A stretch of DNA of 64,000 nt from Kalmanozyma brasiliensis GHG001 (GCF_000497045.1 NW_015961988.1:558001-622000), one strand, 5' to 3'. Shown: positions 51,901 through 63,000, numbered from the stretch's first letter. Made by a program: numbers and translations. The notes: generated by a model not told the origin, from the letters alone.

Positions 51901-52166
51901 AGCAGGACGTCGAGTGGGGCGCGCTGCGGTGCGCTGGTCGAGGCAGAGGGTCCGATGGCGGGCCTGAGGCTCGGTGGAAGAGCATCGGGGCCAAAGAGAC
52001 GGATGAAGGGGGCAGTGAATGTTGCAATGACTTCGGAAGGCGAGCCGAATCGTTTAGTTCCGTCCTTGATCGCTGCAAAGTCTCGTCTGAGCTGCCGAGA
52101 GTCGACAGTGTGGGAGGGGCCTGCCGACATGGTTGGCGCTGCCTGCATCACTTCTGCAAGCGACAT
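48939..52166 (-). CDS. TEL2: Tel2, TTT-complex PIKK-stability factor
   Basis: 1,075 residues from the ATG at 52166 (the frame opens slightly upstream on a GTG). It is a helical-repeat protein with the Tel2 C-terminal domain near 710-810: YISQLSPLLRASDRSSIRQG, RENAVDLVLTLIALHDNYGI and KRFEQMRRAAVKALA. With Tti1 and Tti2, Tel2 works with Hsp90-R2TP to mature PI3K-like kinases (TOR, ATM/Tel1, ATR/Mec1). The N-terminal half is weakly conserved in the family and here is Leu/Ala/Arg-rich with helical periodicity. An acidic Ser-rich linker (about 630-690, DASDSSSEGSDSDIAPDDPE) carries probable CK2 sites. CK2-phosphorylated Tel2 is the known docking form for R2TP, so this is a reasonable candidate site. 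It is intronless. Confidence 0.87.
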   Translation of the reverse strand: MSLAEVMQAAPTMSAGPSHTVDSRQLRRDFAAIKDGTKRFGSPSEVIATFTAPFIRLFGPDALPPSLRPAIGPSASTSAPQRAPLDVLLIETIQEALLVRIVIDLPSSTQLRDLLELWSFAPSLQAAQKGAVQQCALRTLCRVLPSPNLHPLTLAALERLCIEALDRLSLPALVSSVQAEPNAARADVAWSETLRLACSLPDRLANATQGKLPAGFSQTTWIGRVLVGGIAQCLSTAKEGERVPTKHLKDVLTRLDRMGYLSRAVDAEGRGFWVTLLRRIQGDEGAARNCARLRSRLGRSLRGRLDCGLVETLQYWMTRKGVASVLVTSAEKARPGTEGTAFLGKSSQEMVAALTHIFDTLLRPSSSDYSTTSASDSDDDDDAESRLIADFRLLALSSPHHSPLLAWAWAHHLAHTLPPASLLICLESSLEQWSDPSRIRLALLTPTLFLSTLIACLLAAIPSTLPGLAAVARSSAVITGVSSHLEQPDPTIRRMGMLIAELLSAKTAGEGKALNFGKGAWNGTGEGREEARVVRALGDAWSHHVKCVDRVREGWKGVGEAVRVVGVEEEERMVERIESISKEKRGKVRTRRLPERVAPVRPAVGAKTRPLITMIEPDNEQELPPQESPLTMFSSRPTRASDASDSSSEGSDSDIAPDDPESVHRLAASLTGLSTSETNTLLNTNPRSGGKITDLDANTDAHAPSFTRTPPPPIYISQLSPLLRASDRSSIRQGLHHASSLIARKSNPAFGAEVRENAVDLVLTLIALHDNYGIKRFEQMRRAAVKALAIAEPGVVVPVLVEQGMGGQYSEAQRRGVWWAVVESAVVLAKGDAAGDGDEEEGGRVERVMEGVVKGARAVGESKVPQIKRQRGLMVSQQTSAGRGKMVQLHDPSAPSALVTGGKDEWAQLAGPVYLFPLINRFLAYQAYAQRGAGGFDTTTTALFHDTISVLLSLAPTTLIPSVTTSVLDLLSTSLSPTLTPTGPLTNSLLTLLAITLDRTLQGDPQRLLQDRHSVSHLQQLMSWTREVFADVQAQAPTGMAGKIAARAASVLLLMDRLDEVREGWVRELVGFVPA

Positions 52167-52576
52167 CGCGATCACCTTTGCTTTAAGTTCAGGCGTAGAT
52201 CATCGTTCTACTGCTGCGTGACCGTGACGTGACCTCAGCGGGAGTGCTTGATTGTGTTGCTCGAGATGAGGAAGAAAGGAAGATTGCTGGGAGTAGTTGC
52301 GGAAAGTGTTACTTTCTCTCCACGCCAAAAAGTTCAGGGTCCTTCTGTCCGACTTCCGCGCTCTCGACAGTTCGAGGCCTTTCTTGTCAGCTCATTGCAC
52401 ACACCCTATCACTCATACGAGCTCCCAGACACACGGAACACAAACGAGGTCACTGAAGATGCTAACGATACTCGAATTGATGCATGAAACAAGACTGCGA
52501 GAAAGCTGACTGCCACAAATGGCCATGAAAGAAGTCATAGAAAATGCGAATGCTAACAAAGGTACTGTGCGACCGC
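52167..52576. promoter_or_regulatory. TEL2 promoter and PHD-gene 3' flank
   Basis: 410 bases between two reverse-strand genes. No gene or RNA is recognised. The part next to TEL2 is the presumed TEL2 promoter. Confidence 0.4.
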
Positions 52577-55500
52577 TCACGCCCAATCGAGCACATCATC
52601 CAAATCCAGCCCGATGCCCAGTCCCATAGGCACCTCGGTCGACACCTGGCGATGCTTGGCGCCGCTGCTGCTGTTCGACCTATTGCCGTCCCTGCCAGCG
52701 GTACCCAGCGCCTTGTGCAGGCGCGCCGACGAGCTAGCGCCGGCGCCCGAAGGCAGACCCAACCCAAGATGGCTCGGCTGGCGTTCGTGCGTGCCGTAGC
52801 TGTGCGGGGCGAGGAAGCGCGGGCTGCTCATGTCGAACGTCGGCGTGCGCGGGAAGGGCGATGACGAGGGAGGGAAGTCGTCGCTCGCATCGAACCTGCC
52901 TGCGCGCATTGAAGACATGTTGGGCTGGCGAGGCTGCAGCTCGGGCGTCTTGAGCAGTGAGCTCGACCAGGGCGTGCCGAGACCTGATGGCTGACGGGCG
53001 CGGACGGCACGCGTGCTCGAGGTGGGCGACTGGAGCTGCCACGCTCGGCTGTTGCTGCCGTTGTAGAAGGCCTCGTTGCCGAGGTGGTCCTCGAAGCCGT
53101 CCACATAGCCGCTGCTGTAGACCAGGCTGGGCATGCTGGTGGAAGGCTCGGTGCCGAAGGCACCTGACAAAAAGTCGCGACCCGGCGTGGACAGCAGACC
53201 ACCGCTAAAGGAGTCGACCCGCTGATGACGACCGGCTGAGCGCGACGGTGTCTGGCTGCCCAGAGGCTGAGCGCCTGAACGGTACGCCCAAGAGCCACCG
53301 GAAGCAAGGCGGGAAGGCGTCGAAAAGACGTCGGCGTGCACCGCCTCGTCCACGCCAAGACCAAGGGAGAGCGGACCCGAGTGACTAGCCTTGCGCCCGG
53401 AGGCGTGGCGGCTAGGCGTGCTCATACCAACCATGCGAGGCGGTGTGGCCTGGCGCTCGGACCTGTTGCTGGCGCGGGTGGGCTCCCAATCAGCGCGCGA
53501 GAAGCCGGCGAGCAGGCTCGGCGTGGTGCTGGCATCGGTGAAGTCGGCTGTAGCTTCGCTGGACCTCGAGGGAGTCTCGGGTACGGCAGGGCGGACACCG
53601 GACGAGGCGGTGGTGCTCTTGCGAGCGAGCGGCGATCCGGGTTCGTTGATCCTCCAGCCAACGCGCTCGGCTCGAGAACGACCCTGACCTTGACGCTTGA
53701 CTGTGCTGCGTCCACCACGATCGCCCACCGACAGAAGCGGCGGGCTGGGAGCGAGTGCGATCGATGACGACACAGCGACACCGTGGCGGTGGATGGGTGT
53801 GCCACTCGGGAGAGTGAAGACGGGCTCCTGGCCCAAGAGCACAGCCTCGAGCGCCTCGGGCGTGCTGAGATGCGCGTAGGAGGAAGCTGAAGCTGGCATC
53901 GACGAGGCAGGCGAGAGGTGTTCCGTGAGGGCGGCCTCGCAGCAGTCGTCGCAGAACCACTCGTCTGAAAGTTCGTTGACCGCATCAATGCCGACACAGG
54001 GCAGGTGAAGCCAGTGTCGGCATCCGTCGCACTGGACCATGATGATGGAATCATCGTCGATGCCGCACTTGCAGCCAAAGATGGCGCTGGCGTTGGATCG
54101 TGCCAAAGAAGCGCCGGTCGCCACCGATTTGCGTGACGAGCTAGCGACGGAAGCCGCCACCTTGGGTTTGCGGCCACGACGCTTTGGTGTCTCGGCGACG
54201 CGCAGCAGCAGCTGTTGCTTCGACTTCCTGCCGCGTTTGGCGGGAGTGCGAGCGTTGGCGGCAGCAGTGACGGCGGCCGAGAGCTGGGCACGCTGAAGCT
54301 TGCGAGCACGATCGAGCAAGGCCTTGGCCACCATCGGATGGTGTCGGAAAGCTGATGCGCCCGAAGGCTCTGCGAGGTCGAGCTCGGTCTCGTCGCTCGA
54401 ATCTGACTCGAGCCATCGCTGAATGCCCTCGCGGCGCTTCTGCTTGACATCGTCGATGTGACGGCCAGCAGCGGACCAGGGGCCGCTTGGGCAGTCGGGC
54501 CAGTCGAGTGTTGGCAGCTTGGCGGCGCTGTTGCTGCTGCCGCCGAGACGAGGGCGGTGGACTTTGTCGTCCTGTTGCTTGGAGGAACCGACCGGGTCCA
54601 TGCGCATCAATGCCATCAACGCCTTCTGGGTTTCAGCGCTGATGTCCCCGGACGCTTGGCTCGCCTTGTTCATCTTCTTGACCGGCGAGACGGGCTCGGA
54701 GGCCGGGAACTGAGACGATAACGAGAAGCTGGGTGAGATGCCCGAGGGGCAAGGAGTGCCGGCCGAAGTGGGATCGGTGGAGGACCCATTCTCGCTTCGA
54801 GCTGCCGAGTCGTCCGAGTCGCATCCTCGCAGCAGCGCCGACGCATCGCGATCAGACGAGCAGGAAAAGCGTCTCGATGCAAAGCTGTCGGGGTTGGGAG
54901 GGTGATCGGTGATCTGCTGCGCAAAGTCGCGGTGGATGGCGACTCGACCCAGGCCTTCGACCTCGAGTGGCACCAGCTTTGCGTTCTGGTCGATGATGGG
55001 CGAATCCTCAAAGGTGAAGGCGGCGAATGGATCGCGCGTCTCGACCGAGAAGAGACCGGTCATGACGGGCTCGGGTACGAAGCGAGGTGAAAAGCCGGGC
55101 GAGCTTTTGCTGCGATCTTCTGAGAGAGGCACCGAGCTGATCATGGCAGCCGAGGCCCAGCCCGAGAGATCGACGAGGCTGCGCTGGGAAGTGTGGAGCT
55201 CCGATGCGAAGGCGGTAGACGCCTTGCGCTTGCTTGGAGAGGCCTCGACGGCAGTGCTAGCTAGAGGATGAGATGGACGACCGATCTTGGGCAAAGTGTG
55301 AGGAACAGCATTGGGAGTGCGCTCGCCGCTGACGGGAGACTCCCATCCCATATGGACGTTGCCAACGCGCTTGCCGCGACGAGGGGTAGAGAGCACCTTG
55401 GAGGTGTCTGCGTCTTCGAGGTCGGCGAGGGTGGTCGACGACGACGATGCGAAAGGCGAAGAGCGACTATATTCGAAGATGTTGCTGCTCGAAATGGGCA

Positions 55501-55885
55501 GACCGAGGCCCTGCGCAGGGGCGGTATCGTGGTCGATGGCGGCTCGTGAGTTCATGACGGCGTCCATGATGCTGGCGGTGCTAGAAGTGCGCTTGAAGGA
55601 GCTTCTCGCCTTTTTAAGGGGTGACGATGATGGAGCCGGAGAGGAAGAGGCGAGCTTGGAAGCTTTCTTGGGCGAGGAGGCGCGCTGCTTCTTTTGAGGT
55701 GATGCAGGGGGGACGGCAGCTTTGAGATGACCAGCATCAGCAAAGGGGGCCTGAATATTGACCATGGACGGCGAGAGTGCGCTCGTCATCATGTTGGTGA
55801 GAGGGGGTAGTGCTGTGATGGGCGAGGTGGACCAGGGCGCAGGTGATGGCGACGGGGGGTCAAAGTAAGGATTTGACCACGACAT
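52577..55885 (-). CDS. PHD-finger, AT-hook nuclear protein
   Basis: 1,102 residues from the ATG at 55885 (MSWSNPYFDPPSPSP). One PHD finger lies near 603-650 with the full C4HC3 ligand set: CKCG, CDGCRHWLH, C and CDDC. The aromatic HWLH and the EWFCDDC end are typical of H3K4-methyl readers. Just before it are two AT-hook-like cores, KRGRKSK (~545) and RRGRKPK (~571). The rest is Ser/Pro-rich with many S/T-P sites, including SPKK-type stretches near the N-terminus (SSPKKASK, SPLKKARSS). It is likely a chromatin-associated regulator. I cannot name an ortholog. A long gene-free region lies upstream of it. The frame is open above the chosen ATG through a 9-base tandem repeat, but without another ATG that I trust. 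Confidence 0.85.
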   Translation of the reverse strand: MSWSNPYFDPPSPSPAPWSTSPITALPPLTNMMTSALSPSMVNIQAPFADAGHLKAAVPPASPQKKQRASSPKKASKLASSSPAPSSSPLKKARSSFKRTSSTASIMDAVMNSRAAIDHDTAPAQGLGLPISSSNIFEYSRSSPFASSSSTTLADLEDADTSKVLSTPRRGKRVGNVHMGWESPVSGERTPNAVPHTLPKIGRPSHPLASTAVEASPSKRKASTAFASELHTSQRSLVDLSGWASAAMISSVPLSEDRSKSSPGFSPRFVPEPVMTGLFSVETRDPFAAFTFEDSPIIDQNAKLVPLEVEGLGRVAIHRDFAQQITDHPPNPDSFASRRFSCSSDRDASALLRGCDSDDSAARSENGSSTDPTSAGTPCPSGISPSFSLSSQFPASEPVSPVKKMNKASQASGDISAETQKALMALMRMDPVGSSKQQDDKVHRPRLGGSSNSAAKLPTLDWPDCPSGPWSAAGRHIDDVKQKRREGIQRWLESDSSDETELDLAEPSGASAFRHHPMVAKALLDRARKLQRAQLSAAVTAAANARTPAKRGRKSKQQLLLRVAETPKRRGRKPKVAASVASSSRKSVATGASLARSNASAIFGCKCGIDDDSIIMVQCDGCRHWLHLPCVGIDAVNELSDEWFCDDCCEAALTEHLSPASSMPASASSYAHLSTPEALEAVLLGQEPVFTLPSGTPIHRHGVAVSSSIALAPSPPLLSVGDRGGRSTVKRQGQGRSRAERVGWRINEPGSPLARKSTTASSGVRPAVPETPSRSSEATADFTDASTTPSLLAGFSRADWEPTRASNRSERQATPPRMVGMSTPSRHASGRKASHSGPLSLGLGVDEAVHADVFSTPSRLASGGSWAYRSGAQPLGSQTPSRSAGRHQRVDSFSGGLLSTPGRDFLSGAFGTEPSTSMPSLVYSSGYVDGFEDHLGNEAFYNGSNSRAWQLQSPTSSTRAVRARQPSGLGTPWSSSLLKTPELQPRQPNMSSMRAGRFDASDDFPPSSSPFPRTPTFDMSSPRFLAPHSYGTHERQPSHLGLGLPSGAGASSSARLHKALGTAGRDGNRSNSSSGAKHRQVSTEVPMGLGIGLDLDDVLDWA

Positions 55886-55926
55886 GGTGATGGCAGCACG
55901 CAGACGGCGTCGAAGGGATGATGGCG

Positions 55927-55962
55927 AGGCAGCGTAGGCAGCGTAGGCAGCGTAGGCAGCGT
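55927..55962. repeat. 9-base tandem repeat, four copies
   Basis: Four perfect copies of aggcagcgt, then a partial fifth (agc). It lies about 40 bases upstream of the PHD-gene ATG, in its predicted leader. The period is a multiple of three, but the repeat lies outside the chosen coding region. Confidence 0.9.
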
Positions 55963-56971
55963 AGCAAGGATAATGATCACCACGAACAAGCGGCAATATC
56001 AGCGTTGGGGACGATGAGGGAGAGGATATCGCAAGGGAACAAAGGAGATAGATGTTAGCGACAGGGTCCGGATATGAAGAGGAAAGAGGAGATTATGGCG
56101 GTGGTGGGGGTGTGGGAGGTGCAAAATTTGTCTCTGCAGGGCAACAGCGCGAGGATGCTTGTGTGCATGCATGCAGTGATGCAGGCGGGCGCTCGAGCGT
56201 CGATCTCCACCGCCGTGCAATGACGCAGACTGCCGAACGGCGAGATTGCCAAAGGGACATAGGAGGGAGGACTTACGTTGATGAAAGGGATTAAGGTTGA
56301 TGCAAGAGAGACAATCGAGCTGATAAAGAAAGGAAAGGCGAACTACGACCAGCGAGAGAAGAGCCTTGAAGGAGAGAAGCGAGCGAGCGAGTGTGATGTT
56401 GAGCCTACAGCTTGACGGAGCTGACGTTGATGAACCAAAAGGCGAATGTGACAAAGGGGAAGAAGATGCAATGTGACAGGATGAAAGGGGGTCGAGGTCG
56501 AATAGGATTGGGCTGAAAGGGACGCTGAGGTGCAATTGTGATTTCCCAAAAGGCAAGGCAAAGGGTGCAACAGTCACCAGTCGGCTGTCGCGAAAAGGCT
56601 GGAAATGCGTGACTGTGTGCTGCGATGCGGTGGGATGCGAGGTGCAATCGAGGTTTGGCTCAACTGCGTGCGTGCGTCGGGAATTCCGACTCGAAAACGT
56701 GCGTATGACTTGCAGGAAGATGGTCGAGAGGATGATATAGAAGCCAAGATGCTATGCAAGGGAGGCTGAGTCGATGCGGAATGGCAAGATTGGCGACAGT
56801 TTGCGAGAATAGCCAGTGGTGCAACGAGAGCAGCTCAGTGAGGATGTATGCAGCAGAAGCGAATGAATGATGAGGAGGAGCCTTTTTGATCGATGGAACG
56901 CTGAAGGAAGAGAAGCAGATGGAGAGGCAGTGTGCGACCGCGGTGGCAGTGATTGGAGATGGGGATGACGA

Positions 56972-57002
56972 TGGTGGTGGTGATGGTGATGGTGGGACGG
57001 AT
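56972..57002. repeat. GAT/GGT-rich microsatellite
   Basis: Imperfect trinucleotide run (gatggtggtggtgatggtgatggtggg) in the gene-free region. It is simple-sequence DNA with no evidence of coding. Confidence 0.7.
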
Positions 57003-60000
57003 GAGGACGGCGTCAGAGATAACAAAGTCCACAAAGTCGATGAGGAGGAGGAGGACAGGCCGAGGATGCTGAGTGAGGAAGGGGGAGCAGCGATTTGGCA
57101 GGTTGCAGGTTGCAGGAAGATTTGACTCAAGCGAGACCAAGTCAGACGCACGAGGGCAAGAAGGGATAGATGCTCAATCTAGCCAGGGCCGGCAGCACGA
57201 CCTCTGGGAAGCGTTGATGCGCTATCAGGGCCAGACTCCGACCGTGCTTGGGAAGGACTCTGGGTCAACTGCAGCAACCGCTCGAACAGGGGCGACCCTG
57301 CGGCAGGAACATGAACTAGGCTTGGGAGAGCACGCAAGCTCACAGGCAGGAGCACGAGCAGCTGCAGCGGCAGATGTGCAGGAGGCCAGAGCGGTAAGGG
57401 CAGCAGCGTGCGAGCAAAGATGCTGCAGCCCAATGTCGCTTGATCGCAGCGGAGTAACGGAACGGCCGGACCCACAGGAGCAAGCGATTGAGGCAGAGCT
57501 CAGGGGAAAGGCAGGCAGCGCACAGGTAGCGGCAGCGGCCAAGGGAATCAGTAGGCAGGACGGGCAAAGTAAGCCTCATGAGCAGACGAGAGGAGGATGA
57601 CCAGGCGAGGCCCTGCTTTGAAGCGAATTCTGGCGGAAGAGAAAGCCACGCACACGCCGTTTTGCACAGATCGACTCCGGCTTTCAAGACCAGCCGGCCA
57701 AACCCGCCGTCTCATCGTTCCGTTGTCTGATCGAACCCAGACCTTTACTGATCCATCAGCTCGTCATCAACATGATCATCAGCAGCACCAGCCACTACAG
57801 CATCATCGGAGGGCATGTCTGTACTATAAGCTAAGCAGGGTCAGACGACGCCATACTCTAATGTGAGAATGCTGAATATGCTACTGCAGCGATCGAGAGG
57901 GGCGTTTAGAGATGATCAATCTTGCCTGGGAAGCGTTTGTCGAGATGGGATTCTGGACGCCAAGCGAAGCCGGCACCAGCGTTGGCGAGCCAGAGCCGGT
58001 CCTCGTCTGTTGGCCCAGGGCGGTTAGCGGGACTGCCAACGGGCCTCCAAGCGCTGGCTCTCACTCGATAAACGGGGTCTTTGCGAAGAGCGGCGTCTGG
58101 GTGGGCAGCTGTAAACCTAAATTCTTGAACTTCTCAGCGGCAGCAAAAAGCATTGTTGGCTCGAGAGCGGGAAATTCCTGACAGGAAGAATGGAGAGTCG
58201 TGTGGGTGGCCGCTGCTGACTTTTGACTGAGAATTCGCCAGAAAGGAAGAAGAGGATGTTTGAGTTTGACGGCTGCTTCGTGGTGTTTTCCCCGCAGAAA
58301 GAACGCTAAATCGATTCACAAGCGAAGAAGATCCGACGGCTTTCAGAATGGATTCGACGAAAGCAATTCCGTCTTACCATCTCTCGAACCGAGACCGCAA
58401 AGCATGGGCCATGATGAAACAAGTCTGTGTGGCGTTCCTCATTCTTGTTGATGACCGATACGCCGGATCCAGACAGTCTTTGTGTCTCCTTATCGACGCT
58501 GTTGTTGGTGAGCGATTGATTGCATGGAAGCATCGCCGGTCCGCTAGAGAAGAGCCAAGAGCGGGAACGAAAGCAGATCGCGCGGTGCAGAAAGCATACA
58601 CACACACGAGCTTGGTTCCCCGACTCCGATTCCATCTCGACATGGTCAACCTGCAGCAGAGGCGGCAGCGGAAAGGGCAAGCGAACGGTGCGGTTGATGC
58701 AGGTTGAAATTCCATCGCGCAGGAGAATGCAAAGCCACCGCTTTGAAAACGTGGATTTTGGCACTGAAACATGCAGGTGTGCTTTGTCTCGAAAGTCGAA
58801 AGTGCATCTTCCTGCAGCAAGGTGCAGCAGCCGCAACCGCCACACCGCAACTTTACGCGTCCCACTCGCGTCGCGTTCGGCTAGGCGCACCATCCTCACC
58901 TGCCAAAAGAGAAAGAAGCCACTTTACGCGACGAACATTCCAACTTGACGCGCCGAACTGTCGAACTTTGGAGAGCGCGGCGCGAAATTCGAGCTGCACC
59001 TCGCTCGGAGAACAGGCTTGCATGGGAACTTTCTCGCGTCGTCAACGATCCCGTTTGCCCTTCTCCTCTTCGTATCAAATCCAGAGTGGGGATCAAGTGC
59101 GGGTTGAAGGACGATTCTACCCGAATGGCCATCGTTCTCGATCGCGTCCATTCCCCGTGGCCTGCGATCGAACCGGACGAACTCCCCCACACACTGTACA
59201 GAAGCCATCTCTCATCGTGGCGCTTCTCTCTCGATGGAGGCTTGGCTGGTCGCTTCGATCGTCGCAATCGACCCAACCGTTCGCGAGGGATGGTCGTCTT
59301 ACCCTGTACAATTCCCACAGCAGCGGTTCCGAGACGGTGGGAACGCCGAAATCCAGCTTCGTGACAGTTGCGCGAGGTGGTGAGATACAGTGGCGGACTT
59401 GATGTGAAGCGAGGCGTGCATGGATCGGTGGCCATCGTGCATGGCACCTGGCATGCGATGGCGTGCCTGCTTTTCCTGCCCTCACAATCCGCAACATCCT
59501 TCTGACCTCGGTGAGCTCCTTGCCCATCTTCCCGCCCTTTCAGATCATTGCAGCTGGATCTTGTCTGCGTCGACAATAACATCTTGCATACAGCTCACGG
59601 CAGCGGAGCATCATTGCCCCATGTTGAGCCAGGAAGCTCTGGAAAGATTGCAAGGAGCCTGCATGCATGTGCAGCCGTCGTGCATCGAAATCATGTCGCG
59701 CTAGACAGCCCTCCTCTTCGCATGAGATCTCCCCGTTTTTGACAGTTCAACTTCTACCCGTACCTACACTCGGCCCAGTGCGAGCCGCTGCCGAACATCG
59801 AGATAGGGTCGTCCTTTCGCACGTATGGGCCTGCTTGCAAAGCAACGACAGCCGCCTCGCACAGACTTCCATTCGGCTATGCACCGCACACGACGACATC
59901 AGCCGACCATAGTCATCGTTCAAAGTGAAACATGGGTACAAATACAATGATGGCGCTACACGATGGGCGCACTGGAAACGAAAATGTCGTGTCGACCATT

Positions 60001-60039
60001 CGAGCCCGAAGAGAAGAGATGAGGTCCTGGAGAGAGGGA

Positions 60040-63000
60040 CTAACTGATGCCGCGCACATTCGCCTGCAGGTCGCCCACCAATCGGTTGCGCTTGGTCGCC
60101 GCCTCCAGATCCTTCTCCAACTTCCGCCTGATCTCCTCCAGCTCGGCCACCCTCTCCTTGGCCCCCTGCCTCTCCCTCTTGACCCGCTCCTCGGCCGCCT
60201 TGCACCGCAGCTCCAGCTCCTTGATGCGTGCCGCCCACTTGCCCTCCCCCTCGCCGTACTTGACCTTGGCTTCCGCCAACCGGTCCTCGGCCTGACTCAC
60301 CTGTGTCAGTGCTGTCGCCAGCCGACGCTCCGCCGTGTTGGCCCTCGTGGTGAGCGTCGTGAGCTTGTTGTTGTCCCCCGGTGTCGAGAGCGAATTGCGC
60401 GTCTTGAGCGACGAGATCTGCGAGAGCAGCTCGGCATTGGTCGCCTTGACCGCGTCCAGCTCGGATTGTTTCGACACCAATCGCTGTCGCCACTGCCCCT
60501 GCTTGTCCGCGGCCACCTTGATCGACGCTTCGAACCGATCGATCTGGCGGAAACGTGAGTCCTGCTGCCGTTTGAGCGCCGTATACTTCTCCATGAGCTT
60601 CGCTTCGAGCTCCTTGACCTTTTGGTCCACACCGAGCTGCGTATCGAACACCCGGCGCAGACGCGAGAGGAGCGACGAGTGGAAGACGTCAAAGTTGGTA
60701 AACGGCTTGAGTTCCGCTTCGCGCTTGCGTGGCGTCGAGTTGCCGTCCGCGGTGGACGAGGCGAGGATCTTGCCCATCTGCTGATAGATGGTGAGCAGCA
60801 GAGCGTTGCGTTGGCTCAAGGCATCGCGGGAGGCTTGCTCGGTTCGCAGCGTCGCTCGCTCGCCGGCGTTGAGCTCGTGCTCCAGCTCCTCCATCTTGGC
60901 CCGGGCAGATTCGAGCTCCTTGCGCTCCGCCTGCACCGCCGCCTGCTGCGCCTCGAATCGCTCCGACAGGCCAAGGCGCGACTGCATCTCGCTCGCCAGC
61001 TTGGCTTGCACCTCCCTCAGCTCCGAGTGCACCTGCGCCAGCGTGTCCTCCTTCTGTCGAAGCGCGTCGTCCTTGCGATCGAGGTCTTTGCGTGCTCGCG
61101 CCAGGTCGTCCTCGCATCGCGAGAGGTCGCGTTTGAGACGATCGATTTCGAGCTCGAGACTGTACTTGTCGTTGGCCGAGCTCTGACCCATTCGGAACGA
61201 CTCGTTCTCTTTGGATCGGAGCGCGTCTTGCAGCGTCTGGACGTCGGACTTGCGCATGGCCAGGTCGTCTTCCATCTGGTTGAGCTCCTTTTCGAGCGCA
61301 ACAATGGCTTCGTCCTTGTCGCGCACGACGCGTGCCATGCGCGACTCGGTCTCTTCGAGCTTGCGTTCCCACTCTGCGTGGGCGTCGTCCAGCGCTCGCT
61401 CTTCGGCTTTGAGATCCTCGACCACATCCGAGACCTTAGCGTCGAGCTTGGCATTGATCTCTTCCAGCCGTGCCCGTTCCGCCGCAAGTTGCTCTGCTTC
61501 GCGTGCGTACGAATCCGCCTCCTCGCGCATCGCTTCAAGCTCGCCCAACGTCGCTTCCAGCTGCGCTTGTGCTCCTGTCAGGTCCTGTGTCGTCGCGACG
61601 AGCTTCTCTTTGAGCACAGTGGTGTGACGCTCGTGCTTCTCGTTGGTTTGCTGCAACACCTCTTCGACCTTGGCGATCTCCTCGTCCAGCTGCTTGATCT
61701 CGTCGGCGCGCGCCTCGAGCTCTTCCTCGAGCCCAAACATGCGGTTCGACATCTCTTGCATCTCCTTGTTGGTCTCGGCCAGATCGGCGTCCTTGGCTTC
61801 GAGCTCGCGGTGCAGCTCGTCAGCCTCAGCACGTAGCTCGTCCGCCTCCTGCTTGAAGGTCTGCACTTGTCGGTCGAGCTCGTCCGCTTCGGCTTCGACG
61901 CCTTCCAGCTGGACCTTTTGCTCCTCGAGCAGCTGCTCTGCTTGTCGCAACTCGTATTCGAGATCGGCCACCTTGGCGGTGAGGTCCTGCAGTTCTGCAT
62001 CCAGCTTTTCGAGCTCAGCCTCCTTGCCGTCGATCTGCAATTGCGCAGAGGCAAGCTCGTCGCGCAGCTTGTCGATCTGGTCCTGGTATCGGTCGGCGGC
62101 CAGACGCTCGGCTTCGACAAAGCGTACTGCCTCATCTTCCTGCGTGATGTTGGCATGCTCGAGTCTCTGGTTGGCCACATCGAGCTCCCTCTGCAGCGCC
62201 TCCTCGGACGAACGCAGCTCGTACACCTCGTCCTTGTGCTGTTCGATATCGGCAACGAGCTGGGCGTGACGCTCGAGCATCTTGGCGTTCTCGGTCTTGT
62301 GGGCGGTAAGCTGCTGCTCGAGGTCATCGATGTTGCGCTGGTGATGCATAGATCCATTCGGCGAAGAGTCGCGCCCTTGTTGGGAGCGAAGATGCTCGAT
62401 CTCATCGCGAGCCTGTTCGAGCTGCTCTTGCACCTCGTCGCGTTCCCGGCGCAGCTCGTACTTTTCGTCCTCGTGCTCGTCGCGAAGCGCATCGATGCGC
62501 TTCCGCAAGCGGGTCGAGTCGCCGAGCGATGTTGCCGAGGTCTCATCGCCACGACTTGCGTCGCCCGGTGGCGGCCCTCTTCGCTTGACAAAGTCGAGCT
62601 CGTCCTCGAGACGGATCTTCTCTTGTCTCTCTTCCTCGGCTTTATTGTTGGCGGCAAGCAGCTTTGCCTGGAGGTCTGCGATCCGCTGCTCGTAGTCGGT
62701 CGGAGTCGTACCCTTCCATTGCTGCTGTTCCTTTTGCAACACTTTGATGGCACGATCCTGCTGTTTGAGCATGGCTTGTTGGGCGATCATCTTGTTGGTG
62801 TAGGAGAGCTTCTCTTTCTTGAGGACGATGAGCTCGGCTAGTCGATCGTCTAGCGAGACCTTCTCGCGCAACAGATCGACGACGATCTTGAGCTCGTCGC
62901 GTTCTTGGGTGAGATTGTTGATCCTCTCTTGCGCCGACTTCATCGACACTCCTGCTGCTGACCGGCGACGCATGGCACGAGCACCCCATTGACCCGAATC

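Larger units (their letters stand above)
55886..60039. promoter_or_regulatory. 4.15 kb gene-free region, probable extended upstream region of the PHD gene
   Basis: The largest gap in the window. It separates the PHD gene start from the 3' end of the Mto1-like gene. From 56000 to about 57120 the + strand is strongly G/A-rich (CT-rich on the transcribed side), suggesting a long leader or promoter. Frames such as 57073-57600 (+) and 59582-58896 (-) are Arg/Ser/Ala-rich and lack features. Several ACAAAG-type sites occur at 56039, 56451, 57022 and 57031, and a related CCAAAGGGA at 56249. It could hold a non-coding RNA or replication origin, but nothing seen proves that. Confidence 0.4.

Noticed and set aside
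57073..57600. 175-codon + strand frame in the gene-free region
   Set aside because: Ala/Arg/Gly/Gln-rich, no domain or hydrophobic core pattern; typical of GC-rich non-coding DNA.
57822..57842. Short match to the 5S rRNA box (aagctaagcagggtc)
   Set aside because: About 15 bases resemble animal 5S rRNA. The rest of the gene is absent, and fungal 5S differs at this place. Taken as chance.
58896..59582. 228-codon reverse frame in the gene-free region
   Set aside because: Arg/Ser-rich text without a motif, with equally long overlapping frames on both strands. Not supportable as a gene.
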